From assembly GCA_001247695.2 (NCBI GenBank), contig LGRX02035220.1:124001-188000 (forward strand): a stretch of 64,000 nucleotides of DNA. Reading direction: 5' to 3'. This DNA comes from Cymbomonas tetramitiformis (Eukaryota; Chlorophyta; Pyramimonadophyceae; Pyramimonadales; Pyramimonadaceae). The notes under the pieces were generated by a model. It was not told where the DNA came from. It did no database searches and saw only the letters and a list, made by a program, of their open reading frames with translations. Shown piece by piece: positions 22,516 to 36,000 of this stretch (positions are counted from its first letter, which is position 1; every line of letters starts with the position of its first letter). Both the position numbers and the translations under genes were made by a program.

Positions 22516-24600
22516 GCTCGTCCCATCACCCCCATGTGCCACACCAACCCCGTGAGCAGTTCCAGGCGCTCCCCTGATGCCACCATCACGTCCCATACCT
22601 CGAGTGCGCGGAAGTCACAAGCGCTTCGCCCTCGAACCCCCTTATGCGCCATGCAATACCCATGTATGCACAAGATTCTTCGGCGCCGCTCCATCGACCC
22701 CATGCGCAAGGCCATGCCCACGTGTTCATCCGTCTCCTCGTGTGCTCCTCCATCGAACCCCCCCGCACGTCATACCCACAAATGCCTGACTGTCACAGGC
22801 ACGCCTCCCTGGACGCCCCTTCGCCACGCCACTCGCACGTGCTCAGAGGGTCCCAAGGGAGCTTTCTGTAAGCCCTGAGACGCGCTACGCTACGCTCTCG
22901 CGCCAGTCCAGGCCCACGCGCTCATTGGAGTCCCGGAGACTTATCGTTCGCTCAGCATGCTATCCTCACGTGTTGACAGTGGTCCCGGCTCTCCTGCAGC
23001 CTGGCCTCCAGGGCTGAAGCCGTGGGCCTACCTCGATCAGGTCTGAAGCTGCGGAGCCCCTCGGACGGTCTTGCCACACCAAGAGTAGGCCCGCAAGAAC
23101 TGCCGCTCCAACAGCCTCCCCGGCGAGGACCTCCGGTGTTGCTGGCTGTGAAAGCGGCTGAAGCAAGCCTCCCAACCACAAGACTACATGTCAGCGTATC
23201 AAGAGGAAGGCGGGGACAGGCATCTGGCGAGGAGTTTGTGTGGTATTCTTCGGGTACTCTCGTGTGCCGCTGGAAGGCAGGCGCCTCAGTCTGAGGGTTT
23301 GGGGCGCGGATAACCCTGAAAGCTTCGTGCCCCCTGTTAACGAACTCTGCGGCCAAAACCTTGGACGCCGAAGGACTTTTGTGCGGTGTGACTCATGCTG
23401 CAAGTCAGGTGTGACTCATGCTGCCTACCTCGAAGAAGGAAGGAAGGCTTTGGGTAACCAAAGTCGGGAAGCGCAGTGGCGGCGGGTCGCCTTTCTTCGC
23501 CGCACCTGCTGTGGCCACACAGCTCAGAGCGATGGCGCAGGCAACGTTCTGAGGGATGAAATGCTGGGAAACTGTGTTTTATGGCTTATTAACCCTGAAA
23601 GTTGTCGGCCGTCGGTTGTTGGATGTTGAGCTTAAGCCCTTCCCGATTAATTTCTAGAGTAAGGAAGATGCGTCGTTCTATCAAAAGCACGTCGCCGTGG
23701 ATAAACCGAGAACACGGTTTGCTTAGAGATGGCATCATGCCGGACACGTTGAGAATTTCGTTCACCCTCACTCAATCCTGGGAGATTGTGGCACTGAAGT
23801 GCTTTGACTAAGGAGGTATCGTAAGGTGCGCACCGAAGCTTCTGCGCGTTCCTCGGCACTCGAATGCTGTCGTTCTCTGCTAGAAAAGAGACTCTCATCC
23901 GTTCGATAGCTGCAGTTGGAATACATAACGTCAACTCAAGGTGTGCACACCTGTGGCGAAAGAATCGTGCTCATCCCTGATTTGATCATTGTGCGTATGT
24001 GCTTCTGAAGGTTGATATCCACTCCCTTAACTTCTTAAATACAAGCTTGAGTTGACAAACGTTCAAACTAGAAACTTCACATCGACAAACATTGTGTCAA
24101 GCCTGCTCGTGCACTACAAGTGTACCGAACGGTACTGTATCTATATGCCAGAACTGGAAAACATTGGACATGTGGTCTCCGCAGAGTCAGCAGAAGCAGA
24201 CCACAGACGTGGCTAAGCAGACCAATGATACCGTCTCGTGCAAGAGCAGACCGCAGACATGGCTGGCCAAACAGTACACGTGGCGTGATCGAACCGCAGA
24301 AGTGCAGGCTGAAGACAGATTGTGCTGACTCTGACGGAATTGTTTTGCTGTTGATGTTGTCCTGTTCTGTCATGTCATATGCCACAGTCGAGTGGCGATG
24401 GTGGATATCGTGTCACAGACGACGCTTCTCGTTCTGTGCGATTCCTTTATTGTTTAGCGCTCGCGTATGGCTCCCGCCCGTCGTAACCTGAAACCTCGGA
24501 CGGCCTGAGCTCAGAGCTGTAGTTGGGTTTTATCGCAAGGAAACTGCTGTGTCACAGCCTGTAGGGTCTCATTTTCGATGGTCTCACTTGAACGTGAGAC
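22516..24600. other. Anonymous moderately GC-rich DNA
   Basis: Open frames exist on both strands (for example plus 23240-23629 and minus 22952-23356), but they overlap each other, have no recognisable domain and no clear splice signals. A 23-bp direct repeat containing GTGTGACTCATGCTGC sits at about 23388-23430. I see nothing else. Confidence 0.4.
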
Positions 24601-24634
24601 AGAACCAAACGACAGCGACACTTCCTTTCAGACT

Positions 24635-25150
24635 TTATTGTAACCCGTAATTTTACCGAGGAAATTACCTCTGTACTGTACTGTCGTTTGGTCTGTACTG
24701 TCTCGTCTTTGTACTGCGTCCGTGACAGCATGTCAATTTCCGCGTCTCTGGTTGGAGGTCCACCGTTTTTCGTCGACGACAGTATAATACAGACAAAAAG
24801 GACGACAGTATAGAGGCAGAGGCGTGGATGTCGCCAAAATGAAATTAAGTATGGTGCGGAACGGTCGGTACATGCTACAGTACACACGACAGTATACTGA
24901 GTACAGCCGACAGTACAGACTACAGTACCGTCGACAGTATACGACAGTACAGACGATAGTACAAAACGTGGTGGAAAATACTGCATGCCCCTCTCTCGTC
25001 TGTCTTTCGTCATATTTCGCTTAAACCTTCGGGCTGTACTGTACTGTCGCACGGCTGCCACGTCGGCACATAATTCCCCAAAATCGACAGTACAGTACAG
25101 AAAACCGACAGTACAGTACAGAGGTAATTTCCTCGGTAAAATACCGGGTA
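24635..25150. mobile_element. Foldback element with TACTGTACTGTCG arms
   Basis: TTTTACCGAGGAAATTACCTCTGTACTGTACTGTCG-type sequence at about 24648-24690 recurs as its reverse complement at about 25085-25142. The interior is packed with ACAGTAC/GTACTGT words in both orientations (24690-25110). This arrangement suggests a non-autonomous element or a hairpin satellite. No target duplication could be fixed and no transposase is present. Confidence 0.6.
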
Positions 25151-25199
25151 AGGCGTGTGACACTCTTTGGATACCGTGACACGCGGTGAACTTTCCCAA

Positions 25200-27045
25200 A
25201 TTTCGCGATCTCGTTGGAAAGTTTACCCCCACATGTGCCGTGATGGTACATCTCTGTGTAGGCATGCTCGAGGAGCGTCAAGCGGGACCCAGCCCCTCAA
25301 TCAGCGCCGCACGCTCATCGAGACGAAAACAATTTAAGACGCATGCACCGGAGTTATGCCATACAACCCTGTCCTCTTTCCGCGCTCTCAACTTCATCTG
25401 CTCGGTGAAAAGCGGCGCCGTAAATCCAGAAATTTACTCGTTTTCTTATTCTTATTCTTCCTCTTCCTTTGAGACGTGCCATGCAACGGTACACCTTACT
25501 CCACTTTGCTCTACGACCTCACCGGCACGCTAACCGAACTGCCAAGGCACTGGACTAGTGTCTCATCTACACACCAATTTTGTTCATGCTGACTTGCTGA
25601 GCCCCGCTGGCCCTCACTTCGCGCACTTGCACAACATACGGTATTGTTGTCGAGGGCGCCTCTCTTCTGTACAACCCCATGCACCGAGGTATATTATGTG
25701 TTTCACACCATAGAGTTACCTAAGAGTCGAGTGTACAATAAGGCTTCACAATCGGACCGTGCTCGATAACCTAACTCCACCCCATCAACGAAATCATTGA
25801 CTATGCGCATTAGCACTCCGCATCATACAAAAGTGCTTTTCCATACCAACCTGGATGCCATGTAGGACGTTTCCCCCTTTCCAGATGATTCAAGGGTGGC
25901 TACCAGCAATTTAGTAAGGTCTGACTACCAATGGACAACGTCCAACTACCTGCAATCACGGGTGAGAACTGCATCGTATCCCTCCCTAATGTGCAATGAT
26001 ATTGGTATCGAGCCCAAAATCATCGGTTGAGCATGATGGTCATCATCAATCACCAGGTGGGTATCCAGGGATAGCTTCAATGAGCGAAAATGCCATCGAA
26101 TCATTTCGCAAAGTTATTCACCGAATGTGCACTTGATAAATGCCGAAAGTCAATTCATTGGCTGTGGTGCAAAAAAATGCCCCGCTGCATCAAAGTCAAT
26201 AATGACATATAACCCGTGTTGCTGAGATGCTCGTAAAGCCCACTCAATATGGGGGACTGGCGACTCCAGACATGAATCTCCTGACAATATTGCAAATACT
26301 CTGGTCCTCATAGGGCTCTGATGGGACCTTCAGCCAGTGAAATCACACCAAACTTCGGGGGCCTTTTAAAAACCCCCACGTGGCATCATCCACTTCGCAG
26401 AGCATGGTTAGTACACAACGCAAGTACACACATTAATAAGTCCCTGTTGAAACTACCGGATCCATCAATCGCATTCATGGATGCCAGCACTAGAACCTAC
26501 TGACGAAAACAGAGAATGTCCTTGCCATAGCAGGTACTGGCTTGATGGGAGAGGAAGGCGGAGGCGTTGCCAGTCGTGCCAGAGGAATCACCGGCAGACT
26601 GTCCCACACTTCATCGCACCGCGGAGACGATGAGAAGCACGACTGAGGATGCGAAACCATCAGGGCGGTTCATCATTCATCAGCAGCCCCAAAACATATG
26701 TGGGGATGTGTGTGTGTGTGGCCTTTGATTTTTGGGGGTCACTATCGATCTCCCTGTCGTCCTGCGGCTACGGCAACACACATCCGGCCTGCAGGCTCCC
26801 TCTTGAATCTCCACTTCTTCCGCTGACGAATCCTCTTTCAAGAAGGCTTTCTGAACATTCTGCAATTCAAGCCACAACTGAATCTGGGCGTCCTTTCCCC
26901 TCGCACCATGCCGGTATCCCAGCCTCGCCAGATCCAACCCCTGCCCTCCCCCACGCCTGCTGCTTGGAGGCCGCGCTGCTTGAAGCAGAAAGGCGTCCCC
27001 GCGCCACCTCCATAGCACTTTGAGTCTGTCACAGCGCTGACACGG
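25200..27045. other. Anonymous DNA 3' of PPWD1
   Basis: No supported gene. Short open frames between 26640 and 27020 occur on both strands and probably reflect GC-rich 3'-flanking or untranslated sequence of the PPWD1 gene, whose stop codon is at 27046. Confidence 0.4.
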
Positions 27046-30000
27046 CTAGAAGGTGAGGACAATGTTCATGATCTTCACATCCTGCAGCGGCCGGTCACCG
27101 GGATCCGTCTTGACCTTCTCTATGAGTCCCACGACGTCCATCCCCTTTGTCACACGCCCAAACACTGCGCCCCCCCCCCGCTCCTGAGCCCTCACCCTTC
27201 GGCATCCATGCTTCCCGTGCCTCCTTTTCGGCGAAGGGGCCGGCAGATCTGTAATGCACTGCGCGTTCATGGCCTCCGGGGCCGGCAGGTGCACGGGCGC
27301 GAGGGGGGAGAACTTGGTCTCACCTGTGTGCTTGCCGTCCAGCCATGGGGTCACCGTTGTTGTGACAAAGAACTGCCATGCCCCACACACAGATAGCAAA
27401 AGTGAAGAATTAAAACAAAGGTCCTCGATGATTGCGGGTAGAGGTGAGGTGAGCGGTTAGAAGTGAAAGGTTAGAAGTGATTGGTTGGAAGTGCGCGCCG
27501 GAGGTGAGTGAAAGGTTAGGCGTGATTGGTTGGAAGTGCGCGCCAGAGGTGAGTGAAAGGTTGGGCGTGATTGGTTGGAAGTGCGCGCCACACGCGAGTG
27601 AAAGGTTGGGCGTGATTGGTTGGAAGTGCGCGCCACACGCGAGTGAAAGGTTGGGCGTGATTGGTTGGAAGTGCGCGCCACACGCGAGTGAAGGGTTAGG
27701 CGTGATTGGTTGGAAGTGCGCGCCACACGCGAGTGAAAGGTTGGATGGAGGGATGGAGGGGTTGGGGCACGTGCAAGATGATGCGTCCAAGAGCTGCATG
27801 TGTTCCAATTGGAGGGTGGCGGCACCTGCGAGCCGTTGGTGTTGGGCCCCGCGTTAGCCATGCTCAGGGTGCCCGCTCTGTCGTGACGCAGCGAGGGTAC
27901 AATCTCGTCCTCAAATTCCGCACCCCAGATGGATGAGCCGCCCGTGCCGTCTCCCAAGGGGTCGCCCGTCTACTTGCAGCCCGGCCCCAGATGCCCCTCC
28001 CCAGCACCCACTTAATTTACACCGTCAGTGCCAGACCTCACATTTCGGCGCGGGGGGAGCATCAGATGCAGGCGCGCCTCGTCACCTGGAGCATGAACCC
28101 TTTGATCACACGGTGGAACAGCAGGCCGTCGTAGTAGCCGTTCCTGCTGTGGCCGGTGAAGTTCTCCACCTGTCCCAAGCCTCCGCCTCCCGTCCATCAC
28201 CCACGGACCACCGCGCACCAAGGGGACCGCCAGGCCGCACTCCCTCTCACTCCTTCAGCTCCCCCATCGCACCGCACCAGCAAACTGTAGTATCGCGCGA
28301 ACTCACTATCAGATCGGCGAATCCTCAGACCCATGCCGCAAATCACACGCAGCGAACGAGGAACTGTGGGCGTCTCAGTATGGCGCATAGGACACCGCTT
28401 TGAGCGCCTCTCAACGAGGCACCGATAGAGACACGGGGAGGGGGGCATATCGGATGGCGTATACGCACCGTCTTGGGGCACTCATCCATGTACAGCTTCA
28501 CTTCGATATCCCCCAGAGTAGTGTGGATTGTCTGCGGTGTCCCTCCCCACCTCCTCTCCAGCCGAGCATCCTTCATCAACGAGCCTCCAGGATACACCCC
28601 ATGCCCAAGAGGACATGGAAAGCCTCCGTTGGGCGGACCACCTCTTGTGTGTTTCGCAAGCCTTGCTTCGCTGCAGAGTGGGTGGGGTGCCACAGGAGAG
28701 GGGCGTGCAGTACGGAAACACCTCCGAGGGTGCACTGAACAGCATTGTGCCTTGGGCTGGTCACTGGGAAGCAGCGCGGCAAAGCGTGGCCTGGCTGGTG
28801 CCGCGCCGGAGGGGGGCAGGGGGAGGCGGCTTGAGCGCAGGAGGGGGCCTACAGCGCCGCGCGCCATGGAGTGCTTCGCCGTGCCGGTGATGGGCACAGC
28901 GTCCCGGAGATGGGCACAGCGTCCCGGAGATGGGCACAGCGTCCCGGAGGGGCGCAGGGGGGGGCGGCTTAAACGCAGGAGGGGGCGTACAGCGCCGCGC
29001 GCCATGGAGTGCTTCGCCGTGCCGGTGATGGGCACAGCGTCCCGGAGGGGCGCAGGGGGGGGCGGCTTAAACGCAGGAGGGGGCGTACAGCGCCGCGCGC
29101 CATGGAGTGCTTCGCCGTTCCGGTGATGGGCACAGCGTCCGCGCTCATCAGCTCGTCGGCGCGGGGCTTCTCGTTGAAGACGTCGCGCCCGGTGGCAGCA
29201 TCCTCCGCCTGCTCAGCTCCGGCGCTCGCCTCGCCTCCCTCAAACCACTGCCCGAGAAACAATGAGGGGGGGGAACTGCCACCTGGCCATTGCCGTTGAA
29301 GCTGGAGAGACGAGGAATGCTAGCTTGCAACGACTGTTGAAGCTGGACAGGGAGGGTCTGCCAGGCGGGCAATGCCGTGGAGGCTGAGAGGAGGGGGAGG
29401 AAGTGGGAGGGCGCGATCGCACGTCCTCCGGCTCCCGGCGTGAAAACAGGTAGAGGCGGTCCTTCTTGTAGGCAGTGCAGATCAGTGTGGGGTCTTTCTC
29501 CACGGGTTTTGACTCCCCACCAGCCGCAGTGCGTGCCCTACACGGGGAGCCCACCGCCCGCTCAGGGCCCTGGCGCGCCACTTAGACGCAAGGCACGCCG
29601 CAGGCAGGGAGACAGGGGGACAGGGCCCTGGCCTTACGGCAGACAGGGAGACAGGGGGACAGGGCCCTGGCCTTGCGGCAGACAGGGAGACACGGGGACA
29701 GGGCCCTGGCCTCGCGGCAGACAGGGAGACAGGGAACCAGTGCCTCCGAGTGGGAGACCCCTTCCGCGCCCTCGGCCCTCCGTGAGGGCTGCTTGCCGTG
29801 CGCAGTGACAGTGACGGTGACGAGGCGGCGGGAGCACCTCTTCGCTTTGGGCACGCCCTGGTACAGCGCCAGTCGCAGGAAGCGCTCAGTGTTCTCCACC
29901 TTGCCCACTACCCGCACCGCGCGGTTCGTCACAATGTTCACCATCTGACCCCCTCCCCCGTTATCCCCCTCAACCCCCCCGCTCCTTGATCGTAGGCTTG

Positions 30001-33000
30001 TGGGTCCACATGGCAGCCTGGAAGCCCCATCCAGAGCTCATATCAAGGGCTGCAAAAAAGCGAGCGCTCGCTCCAATCGTCGGCTCCAAATGAGAGTTGC
30101 AATCCGTTGCAGCAGCGCGAGTCGGCAGATGCGAGCTGGCGTGGACCGCAGCGGGTAAAGGCCAGGCATGGGACAGGCGCTGGGGCCGCCGCGGGAGGGG
30201 GGAGTACCTTGATGCCGAGTAGGGTGGCATAAATGATGAAGTTTCCAGTCTCGTCGAAGATCTGAGCGAGCCCAAAACTCCATCACCCCTCACCCACGTT
30301 CCCTTCCGAGCCCATAGGTGATTACTACCCTCCCCACATCCTCCCCCTCCCCCATCTCAGGTTGGAACCCCTCGAGCACAGCTCTCCCCGAGGCTCGCAG
30401 GTGGCTGCCGCGCGCCAGTCCTCACAGGACGCCGCCACGCGCCCCCCTGCACATGCCCCCCTCCAGGCCAACGAGGGCCCCCTCTCTCCCCTGTCCGTGG
30501 ATCTGCAGTGGCCACCCAGGCGTAAGCTTCGACGGGGCAGAGGGCCGAGTGCCAGCGTAGGCTTGGCCTTCGGTTCGGGCTGCCGTACCACATTGGGGTT
30601 GCAGGGGTAATCCTCCTCCCCCTTCTCCATCTCACGTTCGATCGCCATGCGCCGTCCTGCAATACCCCCCCGCCCCGGGGGCGCCACCTTGGTTGGCGGC
30701 ACTCCCTCGCGCCACACCCAGGACCCCTCCAGCGAGGCAGTATAGCGCCTGCCCCACCCCTGTCTTCTCGTCTTGCTTCAGCCGTTCAGCCACCCGGGAG
30801 GCACGCCCGCCCCACAAGCTCATTAAGGCTCGACACCAGCCCTCCCACATTTCTCCCCACTCAACCTCCCGCCGCCTCCCGGCGGCAACGCCGATCCTCG
30901 CCGTCGATGTGCCGAGGCTCGTCTGGTAACAATGGCACGTGGCGCTTGCTCATCCCAGACATCCCGCGCACTCTCTCAGCACGAGGCGCACCGAAGTCGA
31001 TGTTCTCCAGCTTGAAGGGGCTGTCGTCGGCCTTTTGAATGTCGTTGATCACCTGTGCGCCCGCCGGGCCGCACCCTGCACTTCAGCCGGCAGCCGCAGC
31101 CCGGACGTGCGCTCGGCCACCGGAACATGAGAGGCCTGGCGCTGGGAGGCGGTGGGTCTGAGCCGCGGCATGGCCACACTCAGTGACTACCCCACGTGCG
31201 CACGCCGGCTCTCCCTGGTATGCGCGTGTGGCGTTATCCTTGGACCGATTCCTTTGGCATCACATAACCATAAAGAATCGGCTGCGCTATATACCCACGC
31301 CGGGGATCACAGGATTCAGCGCACACTTCGGGACACTTATCCGGAAGTGGTGTGTGGCTTATCCTTGGACCAGTTCCTTTGGCACCACGTAGCCACAGAA
31401 GATCGGCTGCACTATCTACCCTCACCAGGGATCAAAGGATCCAGCACACACTTCGGGACACTTATCCGGATTCTCCGGAGCTCACTAGTGGAGAACAGGC
31501 CCCTAAGCATCGCTGTATGTGTGTGCATCGCCCATCACAGCCCATGTCCCGATTGCTGCGGCATTTGAAAAGAGGATCTGGCCTCTGGAGCATACGCGCC
31601 ATCTTGGTTGGGGGCTTGGGTGGGGAGTATTGGTGGGGGATCTCAGCAGGGGGACGGGGTGCACCTCCAGGGTCTCCTCATAGGTGCGCACCAGCTTCCC
31701 GGTTCTGCGCGTCACACGGACGTTGCAAGGGTAAGTACTGCGTCAGGAGCCGGGGCGTTCGCCCGCTCACAGCCTGATGCGAGCATGCTGGCGCCTGAGG
31801 AATGCTCCGCATGAGACATCTCCCGGTACCGGACGGATCTCCCGGTACCGAACTCGTCTTCAGCGAAGACGCCTCGAGGCTGCCAATAAGCTAGTGGGAG
31901 AAGCACTGGATGGCGCAGCGGCTGCCTGATTGCGCCACATCCGCGGAGTTGCCGATTCGCGGAGTGCAAGGCGCGAGTGCGAGGGCCTGCCCGAGTAGAA
32001 GACCCGTCAGGGGATAACGAGAAGGCGGAAGGGGGGCGGGGAAGCCGGGGGGGGGGAGGGGCACAGGCAGCAAGGAGTCACCGGAATTGGAAGACGCGGA
32101 TCTTGCGGTCGGGGGCCAAAAGCACGAAGTGCTTCCCATCCGGGCTGACCTGCGAGCTCCGTTCCCCAAGCCCCCCAAAACATCTGAACGGCCGCTGCAG
32201 CAAAAGTGCGCTGCCCCTCACCGCCGAGCGACCACCAATCAGGGATGGAATAGAGAGTCACGCTGGCGCTGGGAGTGACCACCAATCAGGGATAGAAGAA
32301 AGGGCCACGTTGGCGCTGGGAGTGACCACCAATCAGGGATGGAATGAAGGGCCTCTCTGGCGCTGGGAGTGACCACCAATCAGGGATAGAAGAAAGGGCC
32401 ACGTTGGCGCTGGGAGTGACCACCAATCAGGGATGGAATGAAGGGCCTCTCTGGCGCTGGGAATGACGACGTGCTTCTGAGGGCAGGTCACTGGAGCCGG
32501 AGTGGTTTCCAGGTTGAACCGCCTGAGGGAACGCGTGGCCGCACAGGGATGCAGGAGGGGGGAGAGCGCACCTCCAGGGACGTGGGCACCATCTTGGCAC
32601 AGGGATGCAGGAGGGGGGAGAGCGCACCTCCAGGGACGTGGGCACCATCTTGGTTTTAACGAAGGTGAAGAGGTCGGTCTCGAGCTTATACTTGAATGAA
32701 GTAACACCCTCTGGGAACTTATAGGTAACTGGGCTCCAATAGTCCAGCAGCCCTGATGCCCCCGGGGCCCCAGCCCACCCTTGAGCATCCTCAAAGCTGG
32801 AGTCCTCTGTCCTCTCCGGGTCTCGCGCCAGAGGGTGGTCAAATGCGCCAAGGCGGGAGGGACTGACCTGCGCTTGACGGGTCTCGCGCCAGAGGGCGGT
32901 CAAATGCGCCAAGGCGGGAGGGACTGACCTGCGCCTGACGGGTCTTGCGCCAGAGGCGGTCAAATGCCAAGGCGGGGAGGGACTGACCTGCGCCTGACGG

Positions 33001-36000
33001 GTCTCGCGCCAGAGGGTGGTCAAATGCGCCAAGGCGGGAGGGACTGACCTGCGCCTGACGGGTCTTGCGCCAGAGGGCGGTCAAATGCGCCAAGGCGGGA
33101 GGGACTGACCTGCGCCTGGCGGGTCTCGCGCCCAGAGAGGTGGTCAAATGCGCCAAGGCAGGAGGGACTGACCTGCGCCTGACGGGTCTCGCGCCAGAGG
33201 GTGCTCAAATGCGCCAAGGCGGGAGGGATTGACCTGCGCCTGACGGGTATGTGGCACTGACCTCTGCCCGAGGCGGGGAGGGCGGGAGGGGGAGAGTGTT
33301 GCTGACGTGCGCCCATGGGAAAGGTCTAGCATTGACCGCGGGAGGAGGGGGGGAGGGGATGAAAGCAAAACGTACCAGCGGTGTCGGCAGATATGACAAC
33401 TTCATACGCCAGATTGAATCTCATGAAGAGCACCGGCTTCGCCACCTGGCGGCCACACACTGAACGGCGTGAGGCCCGCCGACAAAAGCCAGCCCACCAT
33501 CATCCCAGTGGATGTGAGAAGCAAATCAAGAGCAGGGCGGGGCCGTAACAAGATACCACCAACTCATATATATCCCCAACCCAGATGCAAAGCAGCATGG
33601 AAAGATGATACGATGTGACCGATCATCGCCCAACAATAGTTGGTCCCAGGGTTACGGAGTAAGCGGACCCTGCTGGCATGCCCCCCAGTGGCTCACGGTC
33701 GATGGATGGGACCCGTTGGTCCATGGTTATGCCATGAATGCAGTCACACCACACAGCATGGACACCCCATGTCAAAGAACGAAAACATGCGGGCACCTAA
33801 GTGCTCCCCACAAAAATCAAGGGAAAACACAGAACGTGGACTTCACCACCCTCTGCCTCTCCTTGCAGCAAAGGCCGACGAATCCACCGAGCTCTCCAAA
33901 ATGCAGTGTCCGCCAGAATGGCACCACAAGGACAACCGCCTCCCAAAACCCACTTCCACCCGGCGGCCGTCCCCGTTCACAGCGACGCGCCAGTACCTCA
34001 CATCAGGGTCAAAGAACACGAGTCCCCCGGCACGTTTAATAACCATGAAGCACTGAACACGGAGAGGGAGCAAGCGTCAGACGAATCCAAGACACTCCCA
34101 AAGAGGCAGCACCCGCCAGAAAGGTACCACAGAGACAGCCACATCCCATCATCCAAAACTCCCCAGTGGCCGTCCTCGTTAACAACGAGATGCCAGTACC
34201 CCACAACGTGGCTGTTGATCGCCAGTCCAGCCACAGACGCTCAGTCTCGTGAGTGTGCCATGGGAGGTATCACCTCCATGATGTGCATCGCCTCTGTACC
34301 AGCGTGGGAGGTGTTGAAGATGTGCACTTTCGGAGCATCGCGGTCAGCGATGGCCAGCTTTGCCTGCCGAAACACCGTCCTCCTCTCTCTCAGCACCGCC
34401 CTCCTCTCAGCCCGCACTCAGGCTCCACTCTTTCCCTCAGCACCGCCCTCCTCAGGCTCCACTCTTCCCTCAGCACCGCCCTCTTCCCTCAGCACCGCCC
34501 TCCTCTCGGCCCGCACTCAGGCTCCACTCTTTCCCCTCAGCACCGCCTTCCTCCTCTCAGCGCTCCGCACTCAGGCTCCACTCTTCCTCCCCAGCACCGC
34601 CCTCCTCTCGCCTCCCGCACTCAGGCTCCACTCTTCTCAGCACCTCTCCTTCGGCCCGCACTCAGGCCCCACTCTTCCTCAGCACCGCCTCCTCTCAGCC
34701 CGCACTCAGGCCCACTCTTTTCCCTCAGCACCGCCCTTGTTTTTGCCGTCTTCGCTCCGTTTCGTGAGCAGGAGGTGGCGAGGGGGGCGAGGGGGGCACC
34801 TCGGCCTCGCTGCCCTTCGAGAGCCACTCCACGCAGGAAGGCACGAACTGCAGGCGGTACATCAGGATCATGTCGAAGTTCACCACGTCGTACACCTGCC
34901 ACACAGCCCCCCCGTCCCCCATCCCCACTAAACAACCGCCCCCCTCCTGCACCCTGAACGGAGGTCCCGAGGAACAACGCCACGTGGCCGCCACAGGATG
35001 CGCGCACGGCATTCAGCGGGACCGGCGCGGCGCCCCACTCCGCGCGGCAAGCCGGCTCGGGCCATCCAGCGGCTCGGGCCATCCAGCGGCTCGGGCCATC
35101 CAGCGGCTCGGGCCATCCAGCGGCTCGGGCCATCCAGCGGCTCGGGCCATCCAGCGCGGCTCGGCCATCTAGCGGCTTCAGGTCATCTTAGCGGCTCGGC
35201 TATCTCAGCGGCTCAGGCCATCCAGCGGCTCGGGGGCTATCCAGCAGCTCGGGCCATCCAGCAACTCGGGCCATCCAGCGGCTCGGGCCATCCAGCAACT
35301 TGGACCTTCCGAGTGTGCGATTGATGCGAGAGCTTACAAGGCGGCCGCAGGCGGGTTCCGTGGGCATCGCAAAGTGCCTGCGGAGGCGGGGCGCGAGCAC
35401 GGCACCTTGGCGGACTTGTCGCGGGAGATGGTCGAGCACAGCGAGCCGCTGTCGTTCACGGCCAGGCCGTCCACTGCCCTCCCATCGCCCCCAATCATGA
35501 TAATCCCCTTCAGTTTACTTTAACCGCCTGGAAGTCCACACTTCAGATGCGCCCAAGAATGTGTTGAGGGCCACTCGGCAGCTAGCTGCATGAGCCTGGA
35601 CTCTAAACCCTGCGGTGTCTTAGACCTGAGAGCGGCGGCTGTGGCTGCCCAACGCCAGCACGGCGTCCCTGGGAAGCCAATCTGACTGCATGATCACGGC
35701 GGACCCGGAAGCTGATCGGTGGTTGCACACGAAAGTTGAGGTTTGATAGAGGTTCGAGGTGCAAGAGGCTGGCAATGAGCTTGAAACCGATTGAGATCCG
35801 CATCGAACCGGCGGAAGGGCCGTGCAGGTGTGAAACGGGAACTCGAGAGCGACCGACTCAGCGCCGTGCAACAAGCAATACCTGGCCCAAGATGTGCGCG
35901 GTAGTGCTTGACAAATTCGATGCCCTGCGAAAAAACGGCAAACCCACTCTGCGTAAGCACACCCTCAAGGACTGATGCGCACCAGCACCATCGCAGCCCC

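Noticed and set aside
27410..27957. Long minus-strand frames with repeated [17 protein letters not shown] phrases
   Set aside because: The repeated part is the 45-bp intron minisatellite. Only 27826-27969 is PPWD1 coding.
33801..34957. A 376-codon and a 234-codon plus-strand frame
   Set aside because: Low-complexity Pro/Ser/His/Ala frames over the CAGCACCGCC repeat, antisense to PPWD1 exons 6 and 7.
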